Position numbers and translations under genes: made by a program. Of a DNA stretch of 64,000 bases, positions 7,849-15,779 are shown piece after piece (position 1 is the stretch's first letter; each line of letters starts with the position of its first letter). The notes beneath the pieces are model-generated. The model was not told the DNA's origin. It did not search any database and was given only the letters and a program-made list of their open reading frames with translations. The stretch comes from Streptomyces sp. NBC_01669 (GTDB lineage Bacteria > Actinomycetota > Actinomycetes > Streptomycetales > Streptomycetaceae), in assembly GCF_026339735.1 (NCBI RefSeq), contig NZ_JAPEQG010000002.1, forward strand, positions 1,177,703 through 1,241,702. The letters are read 5' to 3'.

Positions 7849-10800
7849 ATGTCTAGTCTCTCCCGCCGCAGACTTCTCGGTGCCCTCGCCGGTGGCACTG
7901 CGCTCTCTTTCCTGCCCCCGTCGCTGCTGAAGGCGATGGCCGCGCCGCTGCCTCCCGGTGGTATGGATGCGATAGAACACGTCATCATCCTGATGCAGGA
8001 GAACCGTTCCTTCGACAACTACTTCGGCACCCTCAAGGGCGTGCGCGGCTTCGGCGACCGTACGCCGCTCCGTCTGCCCACCGGAGCCACCGCCTTTGAG
8101 CAGCCGCGGTCCGGCGGTGGCAAGGTCCTGCCATTCTCGGCCCGGCAGGCGGCGATCGACGTCGGCCGCCCTGAGAACGACATCCAATACCTCGGCTCGC
8201 TCCCGCACGGCTTCTCCGACGCCAACCAGGCCCGGGCGAACGGCTGGTGGAACGACTGGGTCGCGGCCAAGGGCCAGAGCACCATGGCCTTCTACGACCG
8301 GCGCGACATCCCCCTCCAGTACGAACTGGCCGACCGTTTCACTATCTGCGACGCCTGCTTCTGCTCGGTCTACGGCTCGACCAACCCCAACCGCAACTAC
8401 CTGTGGACCGGCACGACCGGTTACGAGCCGGACAGCGCCAACCGGGCCGTCACCAACGCTGCGTACTCCTACACCCACCCGGGTTACGACTGGACGACGT
8501 ACCCCGAGCGCCTGGAGGCCGCCAGCGTCTCCTGGCAGATCTACCAGGAATGGGACAACTTCACCGACAACGCGGTGGAGTACTTCCGGCCCTGGAAGCA
8601 GATCGGCCGGAAGATCTTGTCCAAGGTCAGCGGCCAGTACTCCACCACAGAGCAGTTCTACGACGGCCTGTGGAGCAAGACGGCGGACCAGCGGAAGGCC
8701 GCGCTTGCCCAGTTCCAGCAGGGCATCGACTCGCTGACCGAGGCGGAACGCCAGCTTTTCATGCGAGGCGCCTACCGCTCCGAGCCGGACACCCTCGTCC
8801 AGCGGATCAGGTCCGACATCAAGAACGGCACGCTGCCGAAGGTCAGTTGGCTGGTTCCGACGGCGGCGCTCTCCGAGCACCCCAGCTCCTCCACCCCGGT
8901 TGGCAGCGCCAACCTCATCTACGACCTCCTCGACGCCATCGCGAGCGACCCGAAGACCTGGTCGAAGACGGCTCTGTTCATCAACTTCGACGAGAACGAC
9001 GGCTACTTCGACCACGTGCCCGCCCCGGTCGCGCCCCGGCCCGACTCCGGCAACAGCGACGACTGGTTCAACGGCAAGCCGGTCGGCCCCGGTCCGCGCG
9101 TGCCGATGACGATCGTGTCGCCGTGGACGGTGGGCGGTTTCGTCTGCTCGGAGGCGTTCGACCACACCTCGGCCATCCGGTTCCTGGAGAAGTGGACCGG
9201 TGTCCAGGAGCCCAACATCAGCGCCTGGCGCCGCAGCGTGTTCGGCGACCTGACCTCCGCCTTCGACTTCAACCGCGGATACGCGCAGCCCAAGGTGGAG
9301 CAGCCCGGCCCGGTGCCGGCGCGGGTCGGCCGCTGGAACCCCGTACCGCCGAAGAACCAGTCACTCCCGGAGCAGGAGGCCGGCACCCGCCCGACGCGCC
9401 CCTCCCCGTACCGGCTGTCCCTGCGGGCCGACGTCACCGGCTCCGACGTACGCCTCCAGCTCGGCAACGCAGGCACCACCGCCGCCACGTTCACCGCCTA
9501 CCCCGGCGACGGCACCGCCCCGCGCGCCTGGACCGTCTCAGCGGGCGGGATCGCCGACAACACGGTCGATTACGGCGCCGACGGCTACGACCTGCAGGTC
9601 CACGGCACCGGCTGGTCCGTCTGGGAACTGCGCGGCACCGGCGTGGGCGCCGAGGCGTACCTCGTCGAGCAGGCCATCCCCGGCCAGGTGAAGGTCCGGT
9701 GCGCCAACCCCTCAACCGCCACCCGCACGCTCCTCGTCGGCGAGTCGGTCTACCCGCGCAAACCCGGTGCCCATGTCCAGACCGTCACCCTCGCGCCCGG
9801 CGAGACCCAGACCGTGCCGATCCACCTCCCGGACCACGGCTGGTACGACGTCGTGGTCGTCGACCAGGGAGACCCGGCGTTCCTGCGCCGGATGACCGGC
9901 CACCTGGCCGACGGCAGGCCCGGCGTCACCGACCCGGCGACCGGTGCTGCCCTGGCGCTTGCCGCGACGATCACCCTGCCGGAGCCGCTGCCCTCCCAGG
10001 ACACGCCGTTCGTGCAGGGCAACCCGGCCGATGTCGTCGTCACCGTGCGAAACCAAGCTGACGCCAAGCTCGACCGGCTCTCGGTCGCCCTACTCGCCCC
10101 CTCCGGCTGGACGGTCGAGCAGGCCGCTGCGGCGCCGACGTTGGTCGCCTCCGGGGATTCGGCCGATGTGCGCTTCACCGTTACGCCCGCTCCGAACGCC
10201 ACCGCAGGCAGCCTGGTGGTCGCCGCCCACGGCGACGGCAACGGCCTGCTCAGGCTCGCCGACGCACGCGTCCGCTCCCAGGTCGCCCCTGCGATGAGCG
10301 TCTCGCTGAGCGGTCCGGCGAGTTCGCCCGGCACCGACGGCACCGTGCTCTCGCCGGGCAGGCCGGTCATCGTGACCGCCACCGTCACCAATTCCGGCGG
10401 CACCCCGCTCACCGGCCTGGCCGCCACGCTGGCCCTCCCGACGGGCTGGACCGCCACCCCCAGGGGCGACGCGCCGGCGGCCGTTCCAGTCTGCTCCTCC
10501 GCCCGCCTGGAGTGGGACGTCGTGGCGCCCGCCTCGGCGGCGCGCGCCTCTGGCAGCCTCAAGGCGACCGTCACGGCGAATCTGAGTGGCAGCGTCCAGC
10601 AGGCGACCGCGTCCCTGTCCGCCAAGACCGGGCCCGTCATGACCGGCTACCTGCTTGCGGAGGACTTCGAGTCCGTCGCCCCCGTGCTCGCCCCGGCGGC
10701 CGACCTCAGCCGGCCCGGCCTGCTCGGCTGGACCCGGACCGCCCCCGAGGGCTGGACGGTCACCAACGCGCCGGCCATGCCGCAGGGCACCCGGGAGCTG

Positions 10801-11286
10801 CAGGGCTGGACCTTCTTGTCCAAGCAGTTCTGGTTCCCCGGCGGGCAGGACCGCCCCAACTTCAGCCGCGCCCTCGGCATCGTCGCGGTCGCCGACCCTG
10901 ACGACTGGGACGACACCGGCAGCCCGTCCGGCCGAGGCCGGTTCGACTCGACCCTGACCACCCCAGCGGTGGCCATCCCGTCGGGCACCTCCACCCTCCA
11001 CCTGGGCTTCGACTCCCACTACCGGCAGGAGAGCCCGCAGGAGGCCGAGGTCACCGTCCAGTTTGACACGGGCGACAAGGTCCAGTTGCTGCACTACAGC
11101 AGCGCCACCTCCGGGAACACCAACAAGGGCCAGGACCAGGAGAACCGCCTCGTCCAGCTCTCCTGCCCCGTCCCGGCCGAGGCCGCGTCGGCGAAGGTCA
11201 GCTTCCGGATCTTCAACGCGGGCAACAACTGGTACTGGGCGATCGACAACGTCCGCCTGGGCACCAGCCCGATCGCCGACGCCTGA
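7849..11286 (+). CDS. Tat-exported phosphocholine-specific phospholipase C, long form
   Basis: A 1145-residue protein. The N-terminus MSSLSRRRLLGALAGGTALS is a twin-arginine signal. The phosphoesterase domain (about residues 38-480) starts with IEHVIILMQENRSFDNYFGT, the hallmark of non-haemolytic/phosphocholine-specific phospholipase C and acid phosphatase AcpA relatives, and includes INFDENDGYFDHV. Two DUF756-like beta domains follow (about 515-700), then two NEW3/CARDB-like modules (about 715-920) and a C-terminal jelly-roll-like domain (about 930-1145). Classical family members end near 680-720 residues, so the last ~430 residues are an unusual extension, probably for surface or substrate binding. 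It likely cleaves phosphatidylcholine or sphingomyelin outside the cell and supplies phosphate. It stands alone, with a strong terminator after it. Confidence 0.9.
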   Translation: MSSLSRRRLLGALAGGTALSFLPPSLLKAMAAPLPPGGMDAIEHVIILMQENRSFDNYFGTLKGVRGFGDRTPLRLPTGATAFEQPRSGGGKVLPFSARQAAIDVGRPENDIQYLGSLPHGFSDANQARANGWWNDWVAAKGQSTMAFYDRRDIPLQYELADRFTICDACFCSVYGSTNPNRNYLWTGTTGYEPDSANRAVTNAAYSYTHPGYDWTTYPERLEAASVSWQIYQEWDNFTDNAVEYFRPWKQIGRKILSKVSGQYSTTEQFYDGLWSKTADQRKAALAQFQQGIDSLTEAERQLFMRGAYRSEPDTLVQRIRSDIKNGTLPKVSWLVPTAALSEHPSSSTPVGSANLIYDLLDAIASDPKTWSKTALFINFDENDGYFDHVPAPVAPRPDSGNSDDWFNGKPVGPGPRVPMTIVSPWTVGGFVCSEAFDHTSAIRFLEKWTGVQEPNISAWRRSVFGDLTSAFDFNRGYAQPKVEQPGPVPARVGRWNPVPPKNQSLPEQEAGTRPTRPSPYRLSLRADVTGSDVRLQLGNAGTTAATFTAYPGDGTAPRAWTVSAGGIADNTVDYGADGYDLQVHGTGWSVWELRGTGVGAEAYLVEQAIPGQVKVRCANPSTATRTLLVGESVYPRKPGAHVQTVTLAPGETQTVPIHLPDHGWYDVVVVDQGDPAFLRRMTGHLADGRPGVTDPATGAALALAATITLPEPLPSQDTPFVQGNPADVVVTVRNQADAKLDRLSVALLAPSGWTVEQAAAAPTLVASGDSADVRFTVTPAPNATAGSLVVAAHGDGNGLLRLADARVRSQVAPAMSVSLSGPASSPGTDGTVLSPGRPVIVTATVTNSGGTPLTGLAATLALPTGWTATPRGDAPAAVPVCSSARLEWDVVAPASAARASGSLKATVTANLSGSVQQATASLSAKTGPVMTGYLLAEDFESVAPVLAPAADLSRPGLLGWTRTAPEGWTVTNAPAMPQGTRELQGWTFLSKQFWFPGGQDRPNFSRALGIVAVADPDDWDDTGSPSGRGRFDSTLTTPAVAIPSGTSTLHLGFDSHYRQESPQEAEVTVQFDTGDKVQLLHYSSATSGNTNKGQDQENRLVQLSCPVPAEAASAKVSFRIFNAGNNWYWAIDNVRLGTSPIADA

Positions 11287-11302
11287 CCGGCTGGTGGTCT
11301 GA

Positions 11303-11342
11303 CGGCTCCGCGCGGGGACGCATAGTCCCCCGCGCGGAGCCG
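11303..11342 (+). terminator. strong hairpin after the phospholipase C gene
   Basis: A perfect 15-bp GC-rich stem (CGGCTCCGCGCGGGG and its complement) encloses a 10-nt loop, starting 16 nt after the stop codon. There is no long T run, as is usual for Streptomyces terminators. Confidence 0.8.
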
Positions 11343-11380
11343 CGGCGATGCGCCAGGAGGCCCGCCGTACCGGCTGGCCC

Positions 11381-11704
11381 TGCGGGTGCCGATTCATCAT
11401 TCGGCCTGGTCAGACACTGCGGGTGCCGATAAATCATCCACCCAGGTGGAGGCCTTGATCGACTGACCCCTCAGGTCTCGCTCGCGGACCGCTCCGATGT
11501 CTTCACGTGCACAGACGCGGACGACATCATGATCTCGTGCTGCTGCGCCTGGCCTACCTCGCCGCGACCAAAACCTTCTCGCTTCTGCGCCTGCTGCCGA
11601 TGAGCGACCGGGACAAAGACATCGAGATCCTTACACCTAGGCACCAACTGCTCGTCCTGCAACGCCAGGTCGGCAAGCCCACGTTCACGGACACCGACTC
11701 GTAG
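11381..11704 (+). pseudogene. rve-type IS, 5' fragment with two successive left ends
   Basis: Two copies of the rve-element terminal repeat (TGCGGGTGCCGA, then ATCAT) lie in the same orientation at 11381 and 11418. They are followed by the first ~55 codons of its transposase from GTG 11537 (VLLRLAYLAATKTFSLLRLL, then SDRDKDIEILTPRHQLLVLQ). Homology ends at DTDS with a stop at 11704, where an unrelated minus-strand gene fragment begins. This is a remnant of the same element that is intact at 20.6 kb. Confidence 0.8.
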
Positions 11705-11781
11705 TCGTAGGCGTCCGTCGGGTCGGGCATCACCGTGACGTTCACCGGCGGGTGTCTACGGTCGTTGGGGTCGTGCATCAT
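11705..11781 (-). pseudogene. 5' end of an unidentified gene, truncated
   Basis: ATG 11781 overlaps the stop of the upstream gene fragment (ATGA-type overlap) and starts MMHDPNDRRHPPVNVTVMPD. Only about 25 codons precede the junction with the rve-type IS fragment. It was probably the second gene of a two-gene unit with the DUF6415-like gene; function unknown. Confidence 0.4.
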
Positions 11782-12012
11782 TCGTCGCCCCTGATGTACC
11801 GAGCCTCGATCAGCTCCTCGACCAGGTCGGACAGCGTGAAGGCCAGGCGCCGAGCCAGACCGATGGTTTGCTGTTGGTCGGCCGGCATGCGCTCCCTTCG
11901 CATGGGACGCCCCCGCTCGATGAGCTGCACCATCCCATCCGTGGGCGGGAACTTCGGGTCGGCTACGGCGATGTCGCTGAGCCTTGCCAGGTGGCCGCGA
12001 AGGCGTTCAACG
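11778..12012 (-). pseudogene. DUF6415-like protein, 5'-truncated
   Basis: Minus-strand codons read VERLRGHLARLSDIAVADPK and later ARRLAFTLSDLVEELIEARY, ending at TGA 11778. The LRGH start and the ARxLAxxLxxLxE end resemble DUF6415 proteins that accompany Streptomyces integrative and conjugative elements. The apparent MTAP start is formed at the IS6 terminal repeat (12013), so the real N-terminus is lost. Together with the truncated recombinase at 7 kb it suggests a dismantled integrative element. Confidence 0.45.
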
Positions 12013-12641
12013 GGCGCTGTCATGTTGGCTGGCAGGGTGAGATGATCTTCGGGTTGATTGCTGGTGGAGGGGATCGTCCGTGGAGGGCATGTCGCCGTCG
12101 GACAAGGGTCACCGGTACCCGGTCGAGTGATCTCGTACTGCGTGTGGCTGTACTTCCGGTTCCCGCTGTCCTTCCGTGAGGTCGAGGAGCTGATGCTCCA
12201 GCGCGGCGTGATCGTCTCCCACGAGACCGTCCGGCGATGGTGCCGGAAGTTCGGGCAGGCCTACGCCAACGCGCTGCGCCGCAGGCGCCCCGGCCCGGCG
12301 ACAAGTGGCACCTGGACGAGGTCTTCATCAAGATCAACGGCGAGCTGAAGTACCTGTGGCGGGCTGTGGACCAGGACGGCAACGTCCTGGACATTCTCGT
12401 CCAGAGCCGGCGGGACAAGGCCGCGGCCAGGCGCTTCTTCCGCCGTCTGATGACGAAGACCCGGGCGGTGCCGCGGGTGATCGTCACCGACAAGCTCCGC
12501 TCCTACGGCGCTGCCCACCGCGAGGCGATGCCGTCGGCCGAGCACCGTTCGCACAAGGGCCTGAACAACCGGGCCGAGAACAGCCACCAGCCCACCAGGC
12601 AACGCGAACGGGCGATGAAAGGCTTTCGTTCCGTCGGGGGC

Positions 12642-14807
12642 TGTAAAAAATCAACGTGGTGATTCGGCCTTCTGCGGAGCGTTTTCGGGTGGTGCCACGG
12701 AGGCGAGGAGGTCCGCTGCGGTGCGGAAGGGCGTGGCCGGTGTCGGGAGGTGGCCGTCTTCCTCCAGGAGGGGGCGGAGGTCACGGAAGATGGTGCCGAT
12801 GGTCTGCGGGGTGACGTCGAACAGGTCAGCGAGTACCTGTCGGGTGCATACGGTGCGCTGGTGGAGGACTGCGATCAGGATGCGTTCCGCGTGGAGGATC
12901 TTCTGGTGGAAGGCGCCTCCGTTCGTCCCGGGCTGACGCGGCCCGCCGCGCCGCTGGTAGCGGCGCCGTTCCCGCAGGGCCGTATACCTCACCAGCAGCC
13001 GATCGGTCAGTTTCTGCAGGTCCTCGCGGCTCATGCCGGTCAGTGACGGGTCGGTCAGCACCGTGGAGATGTCCGACCGCCGGGGCGGGGTGGCGGAGCC
13101 AGTCCGTACGAAGGCGAGGACCTCCTGCGCCTGGGTGAAGTGCAAGGCGGTGGGGGTGATGGCGTAGTGGTGCTCGTCCAGCACAGGCCGGGTCTCCCTG
13201 ATTGCCTGGCCGATCGCCGGCGGGGTGACCTGGAGGATCTCGGCCAGGACTTTCTGGGCGCACACCTGCCGCAGATGCAGGACGGTGATCAGGAGGCGGT
13301 CCCTGGCCGAGAGCAGGGACCGGCCGTGGGCTCCCGGTACCTGGCGGCGTTTCCCGCCGCGCTGCTGGTGGCGGAGTTCTTCGCGCCGTGCGGCCTGGGC
13401 GGGGGCCAGGCGCCGGGCCATCGCGTCCAGTTCTTCGTGGTTCATCCCGGTCAGGCGCGGGTCGGACAGCAGCTCAAGGTCCGCTGCCCGCTCCAGCAGC
13501 GGGGCCTTCCCGGGGGCCGCCGGGACGGTGGGCTTGTCCGCGGGGCGGATGGTGTAGTTCCAGGTGCCGCGCTCGGTGTGCGGCTCGAGGGGAAGTGCCT
13601 TCATGCGGTCGGTGCCGACCGTGACGCCGGTGGGATAGGCGCCGGTGTCCAGGGCGGCCTCGACCCGTAGCCCGGTGCGGGTCCGGGTTGAGGCGATGGT
13701 CTGGACGACGACTTCGTGGCTGGTCAGCGGCCGGCCGCGCCAGTTCATCGTGATGTGGGAGAACAGCCGATGCTCAATTTTATTCCATTTTGAAGCACCC
13801 GGCGGAAAGTGACACACCGTAATCTTCAGGCCCGTCTCGGCGGCCAGCGCGGCCAGTTCGGCCTTTAGACCCGGCTGCGATAACCGTTGGAGCCACCCGC
13901 GTCCGCGGTGATCAGCAACCGGGTGGCCTGCGGGTAGTCGTCTCGTCCGCGAGCCTGCCACCAACGGCGGATGGACGCGACCGCGAAGGCGGCCGTGTCG
14001 TGGTCGCACCCGACGTTGACCCAGCCGGTATCGGCGGTGAGGTCGTAGACACCGTAGGGAATGGCCTGCTCGGCGTCGGGCCGGGCACAGAAGAAGAAGC
14101 TGTGGTCCTCCACCTTGACCGGCTCGCCCTTCGGGCGCCACTCACGGCCGGCGTTGGGCAGCTGGCCGAGCTTCTCCTTCTTCTTGGCATCCACGCTGAT
14201 GACCGGCTCCCCGGCACCCTGGTGCTGCTTGACCTGCTCGTTGATGTAGCGGAACTGGGCGTCCCGGTCAGGGTGCTGCCTGCCCTCCAGAGTCTTGGCG
14301 TTGACCTGGAGACTGAAGCCGTTCTCCCGCAGCAGCCGGCCCACCGTGGGCGCCGAGACGGGATGCCCCTGCCCGGCGAGCTCCTCGGCCAGGTGCCGCA
14401 GCGACTTGGTCGTCCAGCGCAACGGCGATATGGGATCACCCCGCTCGTCCGGCTCGACCAGCGCCAGCAGAGCCGGAACGAGCCGCGGGTCCAGCTCCTC
14501 GGCACTCTTGCGCCCGCCACCACAGCGGCGAACCCTCCACCCGGGCAGCGGATCCTCGCCGCCCTCCAGCTCGAAGACCCCCTTCCGCACCGTCGTTTCG
14601 CTCACGCCCGCAGTGCGCGCGACGGCCCGGACCCCGCCATGGCCCAGCAGCCGGGCCTCGGTGGCCAGCGCCAGCCGCTGCTGCCGCTCATCCAGATGCG
14701 GAAACAACACCCCGAACCTCAGGGCGAGTTGATCACGAACCTCACTCGGTATGCGCATACCAGACCAACGCGCCAGAGCCCCCAAAGCAACGCGTTGATT
14801 CTTTACA
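12642..14807 (-). mobile_element. ISAzo13-family insertion sequence nested in IS6
   Basis: The ends are TGTAAAAAATCAACG at 12642 and, read inward from 14807, TGTAAAGAATCAACG (14 of 15 identical). The inverted repeat may extend outward through a GGGGGCT/AGCCCCC pair, so the exact boundary could lie up to 10 bp further out. The element is 2.17 kb, longer than typical because the transposase carries a C-terminal extension. Confidence 0.75.
12651..14785 (-). pseudogene. ISAzo13-family transposase with duplicated C-terminal HTH modules, frame broken
   Basis: Two overlapping minus-strand frames make one protein. The first (14785-13865) runs MRIPSEVRDQLALRFGVLFP through VISVDAKKKEKLGQLPNAGR and LLITADAGGSNGYRSR. 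Coding sense then changes frame near 13875 and continues LKAELAALAAETGLKITVCH, KIEHRLFSHITMNWRGR and GTWNYTIRP, where ISAzo13 transposases normally end. Here about 290 more residues follow, containing two related HTH modules (DRLLITVLHLRQVCAQKVLA and ERILIAVLHQRTVCTRQVLA), each continuing as an 'LaeifqVtpqtIgxxiRexRPlLee' pattern like HTH_Tnp_4. The break may be a mutation or a translational frameshift. Confidence 0.7.
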
Positions 14808-15055
14808 AGCCCCCGGCGGGGCCCAGCGGTTCCTGTCCGCGTTCAGTGGCATCTCACCGCACTTCCAGCCCCGCCGCCACCTGATGAGCGCCCCCGGCTA
14901 CCGAGCCGAGATGACCATCCGCTTCGCGAGCTGGGACCAGGCCACCGGCGCCGCCGACCAGCCCGCCGAAGCCTGAGCACCAGCCCGAAACCCCGGCCCC
15001 CACTACGCCCCGACGCATCGTCAGAGACCCACGCAGCCAACAACGTGACAGCGCC

Positions 15056-15269
15056 CTCCGACGCCTTCACACGCGGCATCATGGCCCTCCAGCAATACAT
15101 CGCGCGTGAAGGCAAGACTGTGGTCGGAAGAGCCCACATCGAAGAACTTCCCGACGGCACGACCGTGCGACTCGGCGTCTTTCTCAGCAACCAGAAAACC
15201 CGACGCGACCGACTCACCGACCACCAACTCACACAGCTCGCCAACCTCGGATACCACTGGGCGGTGTAG
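15056..15269 (+). pseudogene. helicase-associated (HA) domain, C-terminal gene fragment
   Basis: Codons ending at TAG 15269 read FTRGIMALQQYIAREGKTVV, then HIEELPDGTTVRLGVFLSNQ and DHQLTQLANLGYHWAV. This is one HA repeat of the Streptomyces DEAD/H helicases that carry strings of such repeats and are common on plasmids and chromosome arms. Everything upstream was lost at the right end of the IS6 element. Confidence 0.7.
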
Positions 15270-15707
15270 CAGCGCAGAACGCCGCCCGACGAGCTCCCCG
15301 TCCCGACGCAGAGCCGGCAAACGCCGCACCGTCGGCCCCCGCAACACCCGAACCAACACAGCCGGCAACGCCGTCCGCGGTGGTCGGAGAGGCGTCCGGC
15401 CGGCTCGGGCGTGATGGTTCTGTCCGGTCTTGCCGTGCCCCCATTTCCTTCGGTGGCTTGCCACATCGCTCTGGTCACGCTTGCTCACACCAACAGGGCT
15501 CCGACGATCACCCTGGAGGCGATTTTGAGGACCACCTGCGGGCGTGAGCAACGCGACGAGACTTCAGGATCTCGCGGGAGGGTCATGTTTCCGGGTCTGC
15601 CAGCACACTTGGCCGGCCCGCCCGTATATGTACGGCCGCTTCCACCCGCCCACAGACGGCGGCGAGGAATCAAGCCGGGCTCCTGAGCGCAGCCGGGCGG
15701 CCTCTCT
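15270..15707. other. 438-bp stretch without a recognisable gene
   Basis: No frame shows convincing protein-family features or a ribosome-site/start pair. The open frames here are arginine- and proline-rich shadows. It separates the helicase fragment from the MFS promoter. Confidence 0.5.
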
Positions 15708-15724
15708 ATACCCCCCAGGAGTAT
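15708..15724. promoter_or_regulatory. CsoR/RcnR-family-like operator 1
   Basis: ATACCCCCCAGGAGTAT is a pseudo-palindrome of the ATACCC...GGGTAT type recognised by CsoR/RcnR/FrmR-family metal- or electrophile-sensing repressors. It lies 55 bp upstream of the MFS start codon. The sensor gene is not in the immediate neighbourhood. Confidence 0.5.
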
Positions 15725-15743
15725 GTTATGGTGCAGCCGTCAT

Positions 15744-15760
15744 ATACCCATGGGGGGTAT
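15744..15760. promoter_or_regulatory. CsoR/RcnR-family-like operator 2
   Basis: ATACCCATGGGGGGTAT, a near-perfect palindrome, repeats the operator motif with a 36-bp centre-to-centre distance. The pair brackets the likely -10/transcription start region (TATGTTATGG) and ends 19 bp before the start codon, an arrangement suited to repression. Confidence 0.55.
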
Positions 15761-15779
15761 ACAGAAAGGGGTCGGACCC

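Larger units (their letters stand above)
12089..14976 (+). pseudogene. IS6-family transposase, split and frameshifted
   Basis: The pieces are 12089-12641 and 14821-14976. The first part starts MSPSDKGHRYPVE, shifts frame near 12128 (GAGTGATCTCG lacks bases relative to a VEIISYC reading), and continues YCVWLYFRFPLSFREVEELM. It shifts again near 12298 (a G missing in CCCGGCCCGGCGAC) and continues HLDEVFIKINGELKYLW to KGFRSVGG. After the ISAzo13 insertion the C-terminus resumes as AQRFLSAFSGISPHFQPRRH and ends at TGA 14976. It is clearly inactive. Confidence 0.85.
12013..15055 (+). mobile_element. IS6-family element interrupted by an ISAzo13 element
   Basis: The left end GGCGCTGTCATGTTG (12013-12027) and the right end at 15041-15055 (inward GGCGCTGTCACGTTG) match at 14 of 15 positions. 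The unit would be about 0.87 kb without the 2.2-kb ISAzo13 insertion at 12642-14807. Left of it is the DUF6415-like fragment and right of it a helicase-associated-domain fragment, so the IS6 copy also sits at a broken gene junction. Confidence 0.8.

Noticed and set aside
7747..9165. A long minus-strand open frame (472 codons) opposite the phospholipase C gene
   Set aside because: It is valine/arginine-rich antisense shadow of a GC-rich gene with clear family motifs on the plus strand; no ribosome site or domain.
10090..11400. A 436-codon minus-strand frame
   Set aside because: Antisense shadow of the phospholipase C C-terminal domains.
15411..15686. A 91-codon plus-strand frame between the HA fragment and the MFS gene
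   Set aside because: No family features, no ribosome site and biased composition; treated as noncoding.
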